Shown here: positions 54,150 to 62,957 of the stretch, piece by piece
Layout of the letters: the number at the start of each line of letters is the position of its first letter
Numbering within the stretch: the stretch's first letter is position 1
Notes under the pieces: generated by a model
Database searches by the model: none
The model's input: only the letters and a program-made list of their open reading frames with translations
What the model was told of the DNA's origin: nothing
NCBI GenBank assembly: GCA_900467685.1
Contig: UBQX01000002.1
Span: 82,720-146,719 of the forward strand
Direction: 5' to 3'
From: Hyphomicrobiales bacterium
Lineage (GTDB): Bacteria > Pseudomonadota > Alphaproteobacteria > Rhizobiales > Rhizobiaceae
Length of the DNA: 64,000 nucleotides
Translations under genes and position numbers: made by a program

Positions 54150-54310
54150 ACGCGAACCGATGGTACTTTACGATCCTGGGTGCCTACAGAAGTAGGTGGG
54201 CACCGTGTGACCAAACCCACGGGTCGGGTCAGGGACAGCTCCCTTAGGATCGAGTATGGCCCCAGGGATGTGATGACCTGTCGTGAGGCGCAGACCGCAT
54301 TTGCAATGTA
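54150..54310. ncRNA. Candidate structured RNA, identity unknown
   Basis: A region with many mutually complementary segments: CGATCCT (about 54169) with AGGATCG (about 54247), CCTAC-AGAA-GTAGG, GACC...GGGTC, GGGA-CAGC-TCCC, and CCTGGG with CCCAGG as an alternative pairing. Several short stems of this kind would give a compact multi-branched fold. I cannot match it to tmRNA, RNase P RNA, SRP RNA or a known riboswitch. A 6S-type RNA is a possibility that I could not verify. No clear terminator or promoter was found. Confidence 0.35.
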
Positions 54311-54493
54311 GGCTCAATCCCCTCCGATTACCAGAGCCGACTTGCGTTTTCAGCAGCTCATCCGCAAGGCGCGCATTGAACACGAGGACGTCAGCACCTA
54401 TTATGCCTTCATTCGCATCCTCCCCGCCGCGAGTGCATTGACCCGAAGCCGCAAGACCGCAAGGTGCGAGCGGGCCAACTCCATGGATTTCCC

Positions 54494-55771
54494 GTGCTGA
54501 CCGAAATCGTCATCGTCGTCCTCCTGACCGTTCTCAATGGCGTTCTGGCCATGTCGGAACTGGCAGTTGTTTCCTCGCGTCCGGTGCGACTGAGGATGCT
54601 GGCAGAACAGGGAAGCAAGGGCGCAGCCACCGCGATCCGCCTCGCCGAAGATCCGGGACGCTTCCTCTCCTCCGTCCAGATCGGCATCACGCTCGTGGGC
54701 GTGCTTTCCGGCGCATTTTCCGGCGCGACGCTCGGCGCGCGCCTGACTGCCTGGCTGGAGGCTCAAGGCATGTCTGCGAACGCGGCCGACTGGCTGGGCG
54801 TCGGCTCCGTCGTCGTCGTCATCACCTATCTGTCGCTGATCGTCGGTGAACTCGTTCCCAAACAGATCGCGCTGCGCGCGCCCGAAGCCGTCGCCGTCAA
54901 GGTCGCCCCGGCCATGTCCTGGCTGTCGCGCTTTGCCCTGCCGCTCGTCTGGCTGCTCGACGCTTCCGGCAAGGCGGTTCTTGCCCTCCTCGGCCAGAGA
55001 GGCGTCTCGGAGGAAACCGTCACGGACGAGGAAATCCGCACGGTACTCGCCGAGGCCCATCATGCGGGTGTCATCGAGGCCGAGGAGTCCGCGATGATCT
55101 CCGGCGTCATGCGCCTGGCAGACCGCACGGCACGCGGCCTGATGACCCCACGACGCGATGTCGAAATCCTGGATATTGAAGACACCGATGCGGAAATCCG
55201 CGAGCAGCTTCAAAAGACGCAACGCTCGCGCCTTCCCGTTCGTGACGGCGCGTCGGACGAAATTGTCGGCGTGCTTTTCGTCAAGGATGCACTGGACGCG
55301 CTATTGCGCGGCGAAAAGCTGAACCTCAAGGCGATCATGCGCGATGCGCCCGTCGTGTCGGATTTCTCGGGCGCCATCGACGTCATTGAGGCTCTGCGCC
55401 AGACACCGGCTCACATGGTTCTCGTCTACGACGAATTCGGCCATTTCGAAGGCATCGTCACCTCTGGCGACGTGCTGGAAGCCATCACCGGCGTATTCCT
55501 GGACGACACGTCGGAAGAGCCGGCCATCCTGCTGCGCGAAGACGGATCCTACCTCGTCGCCGGCTGGACCCCCATCGACGAATTCGCCGACCGCATGAAC
55601 ATCTCCGTCGGCGAAGACCCCGATTTCGAAACCGTCGCCGGCTTTGCCATCGAGGAACTGAAACACCTCCCAGTACTCGGCGAGACCTTTACGGCACAGG
55701 GCTGGCATTTCGAAGTCATCGACCTCGACAACCGCCGCATCGACAAGTTGCTGGTGAAGCGCGCGGAATAA
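54494..55771 (+). CDS. CNNM/CorC-type hemolysin-family membrane protein
   Basis: The 425-residue protein (GTG start; another GTG ten codons upstream is possible, neither with a good ribosome site) has an N-terminal DUF21 membrane domain (IVIVVLLTVLNGVLAMSELA, VVVVITYLSLIVGELVPKQI). A paired CBS domain follows (RGLMTPRRDVEILDIEDTDA, TPAHMVLVYDEFGHFEGIVT) and then the CorC/HlyC C-terminal domain (VAGFAIEELKHLPVLGETFT). Family members are implicated in Mg or Co efflux and only historically called hemolysins. It is monocistronic. Confidence 0.88.
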   Translation: MLTEIVIVVLLTVLNGVLAMSELAVVSSRPVRLRMLAEQGSKGAATAIRLAEDPGRFLSSVQIGITLVGVLSGAFSGATLGARLTAWLEAQGMSANAADWLGVGSVVVVITYLSLIVGELVPKQIALRAPEAVAVKVAPAMSWLSRFALPLVWLLDASGKAVLALLGQRGVSEETVTDEEIRTVLAEAHHAGVIEAEESAMISGVMRLADRTARGLMTPRRDVEILDIEDTDAEIREQLQKTQRSRLPVRDGASDEIVGVLFVKDALDALLRGEKLNLKAIMRDAPVVSDFSGAIDVIEALRQTPAHMVLVYDEFGHFEGIVTSGDVLEAITGVFLDDTSEEPAILLREDGSYLVAGWTPIDEFADRMNISVGEDPDFETVAGFAIEELKHLPVLGETFTAQGWHFEVIDLDNRRIDKLLVKRAE

Positions 55772-55788
55772 CCTTCAACTGGATCACG

Positions 55789-55815
55789 TTGACAAATGTA
55801 AGCAAAAAACTTACA
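55789..55815 (+). promoter_or_regulatory. higBA promoter with palindromic operator
   Basis: TTGACA at 55789-55794 fits a -35 element. A perfect inverted repeat, TGTAAG-N7-CTTACA (55797-55815), directly follows and would cover the spacer and -10 zone. This position suits autorepression by the helix-turn-helix antitoxin HigA. Confidence 0.6.
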
Positions 55816-55851
55816 CATATCTTTACCAGAATGTTCACGGTTGAGGCGGCG

Positions 55852-56130
55852 GTGATCAGGACATTCAAGAGCAAGGCGTTGAAAGAGCTTTTCGAAACCG
55901 GCCGCTCAAGCAAGGTTCAGCCTGCTTTGCAAAGACGGATAAATCTGCGTCTTGACCGACTTGAACAGATAGAACGCGTAGAAGAAATGAACCTGCCGGG
56001 GTTCAACTTCCATGCGTTGCGAGGTTTTGAGCCAACTCGATACACGGTCCATATCAACGGCCCCTGGTGTATTACGTTCGAATTTTCGGACGGCGACGCT
56101 TGGAACGTTGATTTGGAACAGTATCATTAA
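55852..56130 (+). CDS. higB: HigB-type mRNA-interferase toxin
   Basis: The 92-residue RelE-superfamily ribosome-dependent RNase begins (GTG) IRTFKSKALKELFETGRSSK. It has LRLDRLEQIERVEEMNLPGF, HALRGFEPTRYTVHINGPWC and ITFEFSDGDAWNVDLEQYH, the exact HigB pattern and length. The GTG start is preceded by GAGG; a longer frame upstream runs through the operator. The toxin gene precedes the antitoxin, the characteristic reversed order of hig modules. Confidence 0.93.
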   Translation: MIRTFKSKALKELFETGRSSKVQPALQRRINLRLDRLEQIERVEEMNLPGFNFHALRGFEPTRYTVHINGPWCITFEFSDGDAWNVDLEQYH

Positions 56131-56159
56131 GTGGCAGACACGAGGAAAAGGAGAGGATC

Positions 56160-56465
56160 ATGACGAATGAAATTAGACGCCCTATTCAGCGTTGCCCTTC
56201 GCATCCGGGCGCATTGCTCGATGACATCATTCCGGAGACTGGCAAGACCAAGGTCGAGATCGCAAATCTGCTCGGCATTTCGCGACAGCAGCTTTATGAC
56301 ATCATCAACGAAAAGAAACCTGTCTCGCCGAACGTCGCTGCGCGCCTTGGAAAACTGTTCGGCGATGGGGCCGGCGTATGGCTTAGGATGCAGGCTGCCT
56401 ATGATGCATGGCAGGCCGAGCATTCGATTGATGTATCCGCCATTCCGACCTTGAAGTCGGCGTAA
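56160..56465 (+). CDS. higA: HigA antitoxin
   Basis: The 101-residue XRE-type helix-turn-helix protein reads PIQRCPSHPGALLDDIIPET, then KVEIANLLGISRQQLYDIIN (HTH) and PNVAARLGKLFGDGAGVWLR. It neutralises HigB and represses the operon. AAAAGGAGAGG precedes the ATG. The stop lies 8 bp from the stop of convergent zapA. Confidence 0.94.
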   Translation: MTNEIRRPIQRCPSHPGALLDDIIPETGKTKVEIANLLGISRQQLYDIINEKKPVSPNVAARLGKLFGDGAGVWLRMQAAYDAWQAEHSIDVSAIPTLKSA

Positions 56466-56473
56466 GGCAGCCT

Positions 56474-56833
56474 TCAACCGCCGTTGATCTTCTGCGCAAT
56501 CCCGTTGATCTGGTTGGTCAACTCGCCGAGCGCAGCAACGAGGAGCGTGTCGCTCTTCTCGGATGCAGCCAGCATGCTCTCGCGGGAGCGGGCTAGGTTC
56601 TCGGTTTCCGTTTCCAGCGCCTTCAGGCGGCGGCTGACGTCGGAGAGTTCATCCATGACCATGATGCCGGCCATCACAGTGAGGCGAAGGTCGCCGATCT
56701 CGCCGAATTGCGATTTCAGGTGCAGGACATAGCGGTCAAACCGGGCCGCAAGCTCGGTCAAATGCCCTTCCTGGCCCTCCTCGCAGGCCATGCGATAGGC
56801 TTTGCCGTCGATTTGTACGGTGACCTGAGCCAT
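56474..56833 (-). CDS. zapA: Cell division protein ZapA
   Basis: The 119-residue FtsZ-ring stabiliser has the N-terminal beta-hairpin AQVTVQIDGKAYRMACEEGQ, the LAARFDRYV helix, LRLTVMAGIMVMDEL and a long C-terminal coiled coil for tetramer formation. It is 11 bp downstream of the DUF4164 gene on the same strand, the usual alphaproteobacterial pair upstream of tkt. Confidence 0.93.
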   Translation of the reverse strand: MAQVTVQIDGKAYRMACEEGQEGHLTELAARFDRYVLHLKSQFGEIGDLRLTVMAGIMVMDELSDVSRRLKALETETENLARSRESMLAASEKSDTLLVAALGELTNQINGIAQKINGG

Positions 56834-56844
56834 GATCTTCCCTG

Positions 56845-57120
56845 TCAGCGATCGAGGACGGCGCGGATGGTTTCCATCGCCGTCACCAGACGGCGGGAGA
56901 CCTCGCGGTTGACTTCTTCCAGCCGGTTCGCCCGGAATTCCGACTGGTCGAGATCATGGGCGAGCTTGGCGCGATCCTGATGGACGCGACGCACCTCCGC
57001 CCGATACTCCGCCGACGACATTTCCCGGTCGAAGCGACCGTCGATCGCGCCCGCGAGCGCCTGCACGGCGACCCTCAGTTCCTCGACCGCCGATTTGACC
57101 GTCTTGTCTCCCGGAGCCAT
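56845..57120 (-). CDS. DUF4164 coiled-coil protein
   Basis: The 91-residue charged helical protein (VKSAVEELRVAVQALAGAID, DRAKLAHDLDQSEFRANRLE, then EVNREVSRRL) forms a single long coiled coil. It is encoded directly upstream of zapA and conserved in that position in Rhizobiales. A role together with ZapA at the division ring is a contextual inference. Confidence 0.82.
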   Translation of the reverse strand: MAPGDKTVKSAVEELRVAVQALAGAIDGRFDREMSSAEYRAEVRRVHQDRAKLAHDLDQSEFRANRLEEVNREVSRRLVTAMETIRAVLDR

Positions 57121-57485
57121 CTTAGCCTTGCACCCTCATACGCTGAATAATATCTGCCGGCCGGCGAATCGTCGTAGCTTCGGTCGGCTTATCGTTGAAC
57201 AGTAGTCAGGTGAACCGACTAGCGTCAATAAAGCGGGTCAAGATGAGAGCGCGCTCAAAGCCGCTTTGCTGTGGATGAGATATCAATCGTTTCAAATCCC
57301 GCCGCCATTGTGACCGCGACACGAAACCGCTTGAACATATTGGCAAACATGCGGTTAGAAATGCCGCAGAACACTCAGTTTTGTTGACTCCAGCGCCCCA
57401 CCTGCTATGTGTCTCCGCGATTTCACGGGGGCCGCGGGAGGAACGCGCGGTCACTCAATCGACACCGGAAAAAACGGGTTAAATC
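57121..57485. promoter_or_regulatory. 365-bp divergent region between DUF4164-zapA and tkt
   Basis: No coding frame was found. The centre is moderately AT-rich (about 57270-57400). The region must contain promoters for both directions. No 6S RNA, riboswitch or regulator site could be recognised. Confidence 0.4.
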
Positions 57486-59465
57486 ATGATCTCGCGCGAA
57501 CAACACAACCGGATGGCCAATGCGATCCGCTTCCTTTCCATGGACGCTGTCCAGAAGGCGAATTCCGGTCACCCCGGCCTGCCGATGGGCGCCGCCGATA
57601 TCGCCACCGTTCTGTTCACGCGCTTTCTGAAGTTCGATCCGAAGCAGCCGCATTGGGCCGACCGCGACCGTTTCGTGCTCTCCGCCGGCCACGGCTCGAT
57701 GCTGCTCTACTCGCTCCTCTATCTTACGGGCTATGAGGACATGACCATCGAGGACATCAAGCAGTTCCGCCAGATCGGCGCCAAGACGGCAGGCCATCCG
57801 GAATACGGCCATGCGTCCGGCATCGAGACGACGACCGGCCCGCTCGGCCAGGGCATTGCCAATGCCGTGGGCATGGCGATTGCCGAGCGCAAGCTGCGCG
57901 ACGAATTCGGCGCGGACCTGCAGGACCACTACACCTATGTCCTCTCCGGCGACGGCTGCCTTATGGAAGGCATCAGCCAGGAAGCGATTTCGCTGGCCGG
58001 CCACCTGAAGCTCAACAAGCTGATCGTCTTCTGGGACGACAACGACATCACCATCGACGGTCACGTCGGCGTTGCCGATAGCACCGACCAGCATGCCCGC
58101 TTCCGCGCCTGCGGCTGGAACACGATCGCCGTCGACGGCCATAACCCGGACGAAATCGCAGCTGCCATCGAAACAGCGCAGAAGTCCGACAAGCCGACCA
58201 TGATCGCCTGCAAGACGATCATCGGCTTTGGCGCGCCGAACAAGCAGGGCACGCACAACGTTCACGGCGCTCCCCTCGGCGCCGAAGAAATCGCCGCCGC
58301 CCGCAAGCAGTTGAACTGGGACAGCGAACCCTTCGTCGTTCCTTCCGACGTTCTCGACGCATGGCGCGCAGCAGGCACCCGCTCCGCCAAGGCGCGTTCG
58401 GATTGGGAAGCCCGTCTTGCATCGACAGACACGGCCAAGAAGTCCGAATTCACCCGTCGCTTCGCCGGCAAGCTGCCGGAAGGCTTCGATGCCGCCATCT
58501 CCGCCTACAAGCAGAAGCTCGCAGACGAAAAGCCGACGGTTGCCACCCGCAAGGCCTCTGAAAACGCGCTGGAAGTCGTCAACGGCATCATCACCGAAAC
58601 CATTGGCGGCTCGGCCGACCTGACCGGCTCGAACAACACCAAGACGAGCCAGACCAAGTCGATCACGCCGACGGACTTCTCCGGCCGCTACATGCACTGG
58701 GGTGTTCGCGAACACGGCATGGCCGCTGCCATGAACGGCATGGCGCTGCATGGCGGTCTCATCCCCTATTCCGGCGGCTTCCTGATCTTCTCGGACTATT
58801 GCCGTCCGTCGATCCGCCTCGCCGCACTGATGGGCATCCGCGTCATCCACGTCCTGACGCACGACTCCATCGGCCTCGGCGAAGACGGCCCGACGCACCA
58901 GCCGGTAGAACAGATGGCAGCACTCCGCGCCATCCCGAACCTGATGATGTTCCGCCCGGCCGACGCAACGGAAACAGCAGAATGCTGGCAGATTGCCCTT
59001 GAGACGCAGGACCGTCCCTCGGGCATCGCGCTGACCCGCCAGAACCTGATGGCTGTCCGCACCGAGATGTCGGAAAAGAACCTCTGCGCACTCGGTGCCT
59101 ATGAACTCGTCGCCGCCAAGGACGCCAAGGTTTCGATCTTCGCTTCCGGCTCGGAAGTCGAGATCGCAGTTCTCGCCGCCAAGGAGCTCGGCGAAAAGGG
59201 CATCGCCGCCCGCGTCGTGTCCGTCCCCTGCTTCGAGCTCTTCGCCGAACAGCCGGAAGACTACCGCAACGCCGTGATCGGCACCGCTCCGGTCAAGATC
59301 GGCGTCGAAGCCGCCATCCGCCAGGGTTGGGACGAGATCATCGGCTCGCACGGCACCTTCATCGGCATGAAGAGCTTCGGCGCTTCGGGTCCGTACAAGG
59401 AACTCTACAAGCATTTCGGCATCACGGTGGAAGCCGTGGTCGCTGCGGCGGAAAGCCGGGTCTAA
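57486..59465 (+). CDS. tkt: Transketolase
   Basis: Thiamine-diphosphate enzyme of the pentose phosphate and Calvin cycles. The 659 residues start with [20 protein letters not shown]. The TPP/Mg motif is [20 protein letters not shown] and on to [29 protein letters not shown], the pyrimidine-domain [19 protein letters not shown] and a C-terminal domain ([20 protein letters not shown]) are also present. A hairpin follows, then gap 138 bp downstream in the same direction. Confidence 0.97.
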   Translation: MISREQHNRMANAIRFLSMDAVQKANSGHPGLPMGAADIATVLFTRFLKFDPKQPHWADRDRFVLSAGHGSMLLYSLLYLTGYEDMTIEDIKQFRQIGAKTAGHPEYGHASGIETTTGPLGQGIANAVGMAIAERKLRDEFGADLQDHYTYVLSGDGCLMEGISQEAISLAGHLKLNKLIVFWDDNDITIDGHVGVADSTDQHARFRACGWNTIAVDGHNPDEIAAAIETAQKSDKPTMIACKTIIGFGAPNKQGTHNVHGAPLGAEEIAAARKQLNWDSEPFVVPSDVLDAWRAAGTRSAKARSDWEARLASTDTAKKSEFTRRFAGKLPEGFDAAISAYKQKLADEKPTVATRKASENALEVVNGIITETIGGSADLTGSNNTKTSQTKSITPTDFSGRYMHWGVREHGMAAAMNGMALHGGLIPYSGGFLIFSDYCRPSIRLAALMGIRVIHVLTHDSIGLGEDGPTHQPVEQMAALRAIPNLMMFRPADATETAECWQIALETQDRPSGIALTRQNLMAVRTEMSEKNLCALGAYELVAAKDAKVSIFASGSEVEIAVLAAKELGEKGIAARVVSVPCFELFAEQPEDYRNAVIGTAPVKIGVEAAIRQGWDEIIGSHGTFIGMKSFGASGPYKELYKHFGITVEAVVAAAESRV

Positions 59466-59474
59466 GGCAAATCG

Positions 59475-59500
59475 AGCGAAAGCGGGCAGCCGCTTTCGCT
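59475..59500 (+). terminator. Hairpin between tkt and gap
   Basis: A perfect 11-bp stem, AGCGAAAGCGG / CCGCTTTCGCT, has a 4-nt loop and sits 10 bp after the tkt stop. The following TGCCTCTTGCTTG is a poor T-run, so it may be an attenuating or RNA-stabilising hairpin rather than a full terminator. Confidence 0.55.
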
Positions 59501-59603
59501 TGCCTCTTGCTTGAAATCAAGGAACCCGAAGCCGGGATCTGATGAATTCGGATTAAACTCAACTTCGGAAAACGGAATTGTCCACGGGATTGGAGATATC
59601 CAT

Positions 59604-60617
59604 ATGACTGTTAAAGTTGCCATCAACGGGTTTGGCCGCATCGGCCGCAACGTCCTTCGCGCCATCATCGAGTCCGGCCGCACCGACATCGAAGTCGTTG
59701 CCATCAACGACCTCGGCCCGGTCGAAACCAACGCGCACCTGCTGCGTTACGACTCGATCCACGGCCGCTTCCCGGCCAAGGTCGAAGTCTCCGGCGATAC
59801 GCTCGTCATCAACGGCGGCAAGCCGATCAAGGTCACGGCGATCAAGGACCCGGCAACGCTTCCCCATGGCGAAATGGGCGTCGATATCGCGCTTGAATGC
59901 ACGGGCATCTTCACCGCCCGCGACAAGGCCGCAGCCCACCTGACGGCGGGCGCCAAGCGCGTCGTTGTCTCGGCTCCCGCTGACGGCGCTGACCTGACGG
60001 TCGTCTACGGCGTCAACCACGACAAGCTGACCAAGGACCACATGGTCATCTCCAACGCGTCCTGCACGACGAACTGCCTCGTGCCGGTCGTCAAGGTCCT
60101 GCATGACCTGATCGGCGTCGATCATGGCTTCATGACCACGATCCACTCCTACACCAACGACCAGCCGTCGCTCGACCAGATGCACAAGGATCTGTATCGC
60201 GCCCGCGCTGCAGCCCTCTCCATGATCCCGACCTCGACGGGTGCGGCCAAGGCCGTCGGCCTCGTCATGCCGGAACTGAAGGGCAAGCTCGACGGTTCGT
60301 CCATCCGCGTTCCGACCCCGAACGTCTCCGTCGTCGACTTCAAGTTCGTCGCCAAGCGTTCGACGACGGTTGCCGAAATCAACGAAGCGATCAAGGCTGC
60401 CGCCACCAGCGGTCCGCTCAAGGGCATTCTCGGCTACACCGATGAGCCGCTCGTCTCGCGCGACTTCAACCACGACCCGCACTCGTCGATCTTCGCGCTC
60501 GACCAGACGAAGGTCATGGAAGGCAACTTCGTGCGTATCCTCACCTGGTACGACAACGAATGGGGCTTCTCCAACCGCATGCTCGACACGTCGGTTGCTT
60601 TCGCCAAGCTCATCTGA
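59604..60617 (+). CDS. gap: Glyceraldehyde-3-phosphate dehydrogenase
   Basis: The 337-residue enzyme begins [20 protein letters not shown] with the NAD loop. It has [27 protein letters not shown], catalytic Cys154 in [15 protein letters not shown], and [13 protein letters not shown] and [15 protein letters not shown] near the C-terminus. GGAGATATCC precedes the ATG. A strong terminator follows; pgk is not downstream, unlike many rhizobial genomes. Confidence 0.97.
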   Translation: MTVKVAINGFGRIGRNVLRAIIESGRTDIEVVAINDLGPVETNAHLLRYDSIHGRFPAKVEVSGDTLVINGGKPIKVTAIKDPATLPHGEMGVDIALECTGIFTARDKAAAHLTAGAKRVVVSAPADGADLTVVYGVNHDKLTKDHMVISNASCTTNCLVPVVKVLHDLIGVDHGFMTTIHSYTNDQPSLDQMHKDLYRARAAALSMIPTSTGAAKAVGLVMPELKGKLDGSSIRVPTPNVSVVDFKFVAKRSTTVAEINEAIKAAATSGPLKGILGYTDEPLVSRDFNHDPHSSIFALDQTKVMEGNFVRILTWYDNEWGFSNRMLDTSVAFAKLI

Positions 60618-60644
60618 GCTCTGCGCAAGCCGGACTGAAATGCG

Positions 60645-60674
60645 AAGCGCGCCGGAAACGGCGCGCTTTTTCTT
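60645..60674 (+). terminator. Rho-independent terminator of gap
   Basis: AAGCGCGCC / GGCGCGCTT with a 6-nt loop is followed by TTTCTTTG, 28 bp after the stop. Confidence 0.92.
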
Positions 60675-60695
60675 TGTGGCATGGTGTTGGGAACG

Positions 60696-61247
60696 TCAGT
60701 CGAAGAGACCGGGCAGCATCGGCTCGCCACCATCGAGATGCACGCCTTCCATCGCCAGCAGCTTCGCCTTGGTGACGAGACCGCCGGGTGCTGAAAAGCC
60801 GCCCGGCTTGTTGCCCGCCGCCAGCACGCGGTGGCACGGCACCACGACCGGCCAGGGATTGCGCGCCATCGCCGTGCCCACCGCCTGCGCAGCTCCCGGA
60901 GAACCGGCGCGTACCGCAAGCTCCCCATAGGTCACCGTCTCGCCCCGCCCGACTTTGCGCAGGGCATGGTAGACCGTCGCCTCAAAGGCAGCGACGCCGG
61001 CAAAATCCAGAGGCACGCCGGAAAAATCGACGGCCTCGCCGGCCGCATAGACCGCCAGAAGCTCGGCTGCATCACCAGCATGTTGCGGCACGCCGCCCCC
61101 TGCCCGCCGCGCATTCTTCGCCAGCCGGGCAGCCGTCGCCGCCGCGTCCCGATCAGGCAATTGCACGCGCAGCAATCCGGCCTCGCTCCAGGCGATGCCG
61201 CAGACGCCAAGCGCCGTCTCGAAGAGCATATATTCCGCCGAATCCAT
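60696..61247 (-). CDS. ogt: Methylated-DNA--protein-cysteine methyltransferase
   Basis: Suicide repair of O6-methylguanine. The 183-residue protein has the DNA-binding helix region (VTYGELAVRAGSPGAAQAVG), the active site VVPCHRVLAAGNKPGGF (Cys138) and a C-terminal KAKLLAMEGV. There is no AraC domain, so it is the Ogt type rather than Ada. The start is taken at MDSAEYM; an ATG five codons upstream is equally possible. It converges on gap and is divergent from the folate gene. Confidence 0.92.
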   Translation of the reverse strand: MDSAEYMLFETALGVCGIAWSEAGLLRVQLPDRDAAATAARLAKNARRAGGGVPQHAGDAAELLAVYAAGEAVDFSGVPLDFAGVAAFEATVYHALRKVGRGETVTYGELAVRAGSPGAAQAVGTAMARNPWPVVVPCHRVLAAGNKPGGFSAPGGLVTKAKLLAMEGVHLDGGEPMLPGLFD

Positions 61248-61373
61248 GGGACGATCTCGCATGGTTCGATTATGCGGTCGAATGGGCGTGACCGCAATCT
61301 GACCATGCTTGCCAAAGGCACCGGAATTCCTATTGTCGCGCCAAACATTCTCCAAGCAAGACGTGAGCAAGAC

Positions 61374-61940
61374 GTGCCGCTGACCAAAGCCGAAATTCGC
61401 AAGGAGCGCCTGTCGCTTCGTGAAGCCATACCTGCAGAGACCCGCATCGAAAAAAGCCTCGCGATGGCCGATCACGCCGAGGCGCTGGCCTTCGACCCCG
61501 GCACGATCATCGCCGGCTTCATGCCGATCCGCTCGGAAGCCGACGTCCGTCCCATGATGTCGGCCTTTCGCGCACGCGGCGCACGGCTCTGCCTGCCCGT
61601 CGTCATCGACAAGGAGACGATCGTCTTCCGTGAACTTCTGCCGACGGCAGCGCTTGTCGAAACGGGCTTCGGCACCTTCGGCCCTGGACCTGACGCGGCC
61701 GAACTCGACCCCGATATCCTCCTCGTCCCCCTCTCCGCTTTCGACATGACAGGCCACCGGATTGGCTATGGCGGCGGCTTTTATGACCGCGCCATCGACC
61801 GTTTGTTGCGGAAAGGGCTGAAACCGAGGCTGATCGGCATTGCATTCGACGTGCAGAAGGTGGAAGAAATTCCTTCTGAACCTCACGATATGCCGCTCGA
61901 TGCCATTCTGACCGAAAGCGGCCTCACGCGTTTTCGCTAG
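61374..61940 (+). CDS. 5-formyltetrahydrofolate cyclo-ligase family protein
   Basis: Converts 5-formyl-THF to 5,10-methenyl-THF with ATP. The 188 residues (GTG start at PLTKAEIRKERLSLREA) have FMPIRSEADVRPMM, LCLPVV and the conserved LLVPLSAFDMTGHRIGYGGG, which binds ATP phosphates, followed by FYDRAIDRLL. An ATG at 61305 in frame would add 23 residues without family similarity and is less likely. It is followed after 12 bp by the YmdB-like gene. A link with 6S RNA, common in other bacteria, is not seen directly upstream. Confidence 0.9.
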   Translation: MPLTKAEIRKERLSLREAIPAETRIEKSLAMADHAEALAFDPGTIIAGFMPIRSEADVRPMMSAFRARGARLCLPVVIDKETIVFRELLPTAALVETGFGTFGPGPDAAELDPDILLVPLSAFDMTGHRIGYGGGFYDRAIDRLLRKGLKPRLIGIAFDVQKVEEIPSEPHDMPLDAILTESGLTRFR

Positions 61941-61952
61941 ATCGGACTTTAG

Positions 61953-62774
61953 ATGCGACTGCTTTTTCTGGGTGACATGGTGGGCAAGACGGGCCGGACG
62001 GCCGTCTGGGAGCGCCTGCCGGGCCTGATTTCCGACTACAAGCTCGACTTCGTCATCGTCAACGGCGAGAACGCCGCTGGCGGCTTCGGCATTACCGAGC
62101 AGATCCATGTCGACACGATCGACGCCGGCGCCGATGTCGTCACCACCGGCAACCACGTCTGGGACCAGAAGGAAGCCGTGGGCTTCGCCGGTCGCTACGA
62201 CAATTTCCTGCGCCCCGCCAACTATCCCGCCGGCACGCCCGGCAAGGGCTCCGGCCTGTTCATCGCGAAGAACGGCGCGCGCGTTCTCGTCGCCAACATC
62301 ATGGGCCGCGTCTTCATGCACCCGGAACTGGACGACCCCTTCAAGACCGGCGAGGCGATCCTTGCCGCCTGCCCGCTCGGCGAACAGGCCGACGCAATCA
62401 TCTTCGACTTCCACGCCGAAGCCACCTCCGAGAAGCAATGCTTCGGCCATTTCGTCGACGGCCGCGCCTCGCTCGTCGTGGGCACGCATACCCATGTGCC
62501 GACCGCCGACCACCAGATCCTCAATGGCGGCACGGCCTACATGTCGGATGCCGGCATGTGCGGCGACTACGACTCGTCGCTCGGCATGGAGAAGGAAGAG
62601 CCGATCAACCGCTTCATTTCGAAGATGCCGAAAGGCCGCTTCGAAGCCGCCAATGGCCCGGCGACGATCTGCGGGCTTGCGGTGGAGATATCGGACCGAA
62701 CGGGGCTCGCGGAGAAGATCGCGCCGCTGAGACTGGGGCCACGGCTGTCCGAAACCATCCCTGAATTTTGGTAA
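61953..62774 (+). CDS. YmdB-like (TIGR00282) metallophosphoesterase
   Basis: The 273-residue protein has RLLFLGDMVGKTGRTAVWER, VIVNGENAAGGFGITE, TTGNHVWDQKE, DFHAEATSEKQCFGHFVDGR and VGTHTHVPTADHQILNGGTA. These are the complete dinuclear metal site of the Bacillus YmdB / Deinococcus DR1281 family of phosphodiesterases (2',3'-cAMP among known substrates). It is probably cotranscribed with the cyclo-ligase gene. Confidence 0.92.
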   Translation: MRLLFLGDMVGKTGRTAVWERLPGLISDYKLDFVIVNGENAAGGFGITEQIHVDTIDAGADVVTTGNHVWDQKEAVGFAGRYDNFLRPANYPAGTPGKGSGLFIAKNGARVLVANIMGRVFMHPELDDPFKTGEAILAACPLGEQADAIIFDFHAEATSEKQCFGHFVDGRASLVVGTHTHVPTADHQILNGGTAYMSDAGMCGDYDSSLGMEKEEPINRFISKMPKGRFEAANGPATICGLAVEISDRTGLAEKIAPLRLGPRLSETIPEFW

Positions 62775-62957
62775 CGCCTGCTCGACACACGCTCAGGTTA
62801 CAATAACCCAGGGTATTTGTTGCAATAAAAACAAACCAGAGCATGTATAGCGTGCTTTTCATGCTTCGGTTCGGCAAGAAATACATGCTTAACCGTTTTT
62901 TATAAAAGTAAATCTATGTTGAACCATCACGCAGTTTTTTTATATTGGGAGGGCGAC
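62775..62957. promoter_or_regulatory. Promoter region of the chemoreceptor gene
   Basis: 183 bp that are clearly AT-rich (for example TTTTTTATAAAAGTAAATC at about 62898) and end in TTGGGAGGGCGAC, a strong ribosome site. A flagellar-type or housekeeping promoter could not be distinguished by eye. Confidence 0.45.

Larger units (their letters stand above)
53683..54493. other. 811-bp gene-free region between pgk and the CNNM/CorC gene
   Basis: It contains a three-copy tandem repeat (53831-54118) and a stretch with strong internal complementarity (about 54150-54310). Frames that stay open across the repeat do so because its period is close to a multiple of three. From 54311 to 54493 I see nothing identifiable. 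Confidence 0.6.

Noticed and set aside
53663..54220. 185-codon minus-strand frame and a matching plus-strand frame (53883-54311) with 32-residue repeats
   Set aside because: Both exist because the ~96-bp tandem repeat has a period near a multiple of three; no ribosome site, no family, and codon use is unlike neighbouring genes.
54311..54463. Short frame with text resembling a protein (RKARIEHEDVSTYYAFIRI)
   Set aside because: It has no start with a ribosome site, ends after a few tens of codons and matches no family I recognise; possibly a degraded remnant, but not supportable.
57121..57485. 6S RNA between zapA/DUF4164 and tkt
   Set aside because: The position is attractive, but I could not find a long helix with a central bubble or any 6S-like conserved segment.
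61262..62513. Upstream extension of the MGMT frame across the folate and YmdB-like genes
   Set aside because: The MGMT family begins near 61247; the extension is antisense to two conserved genes.
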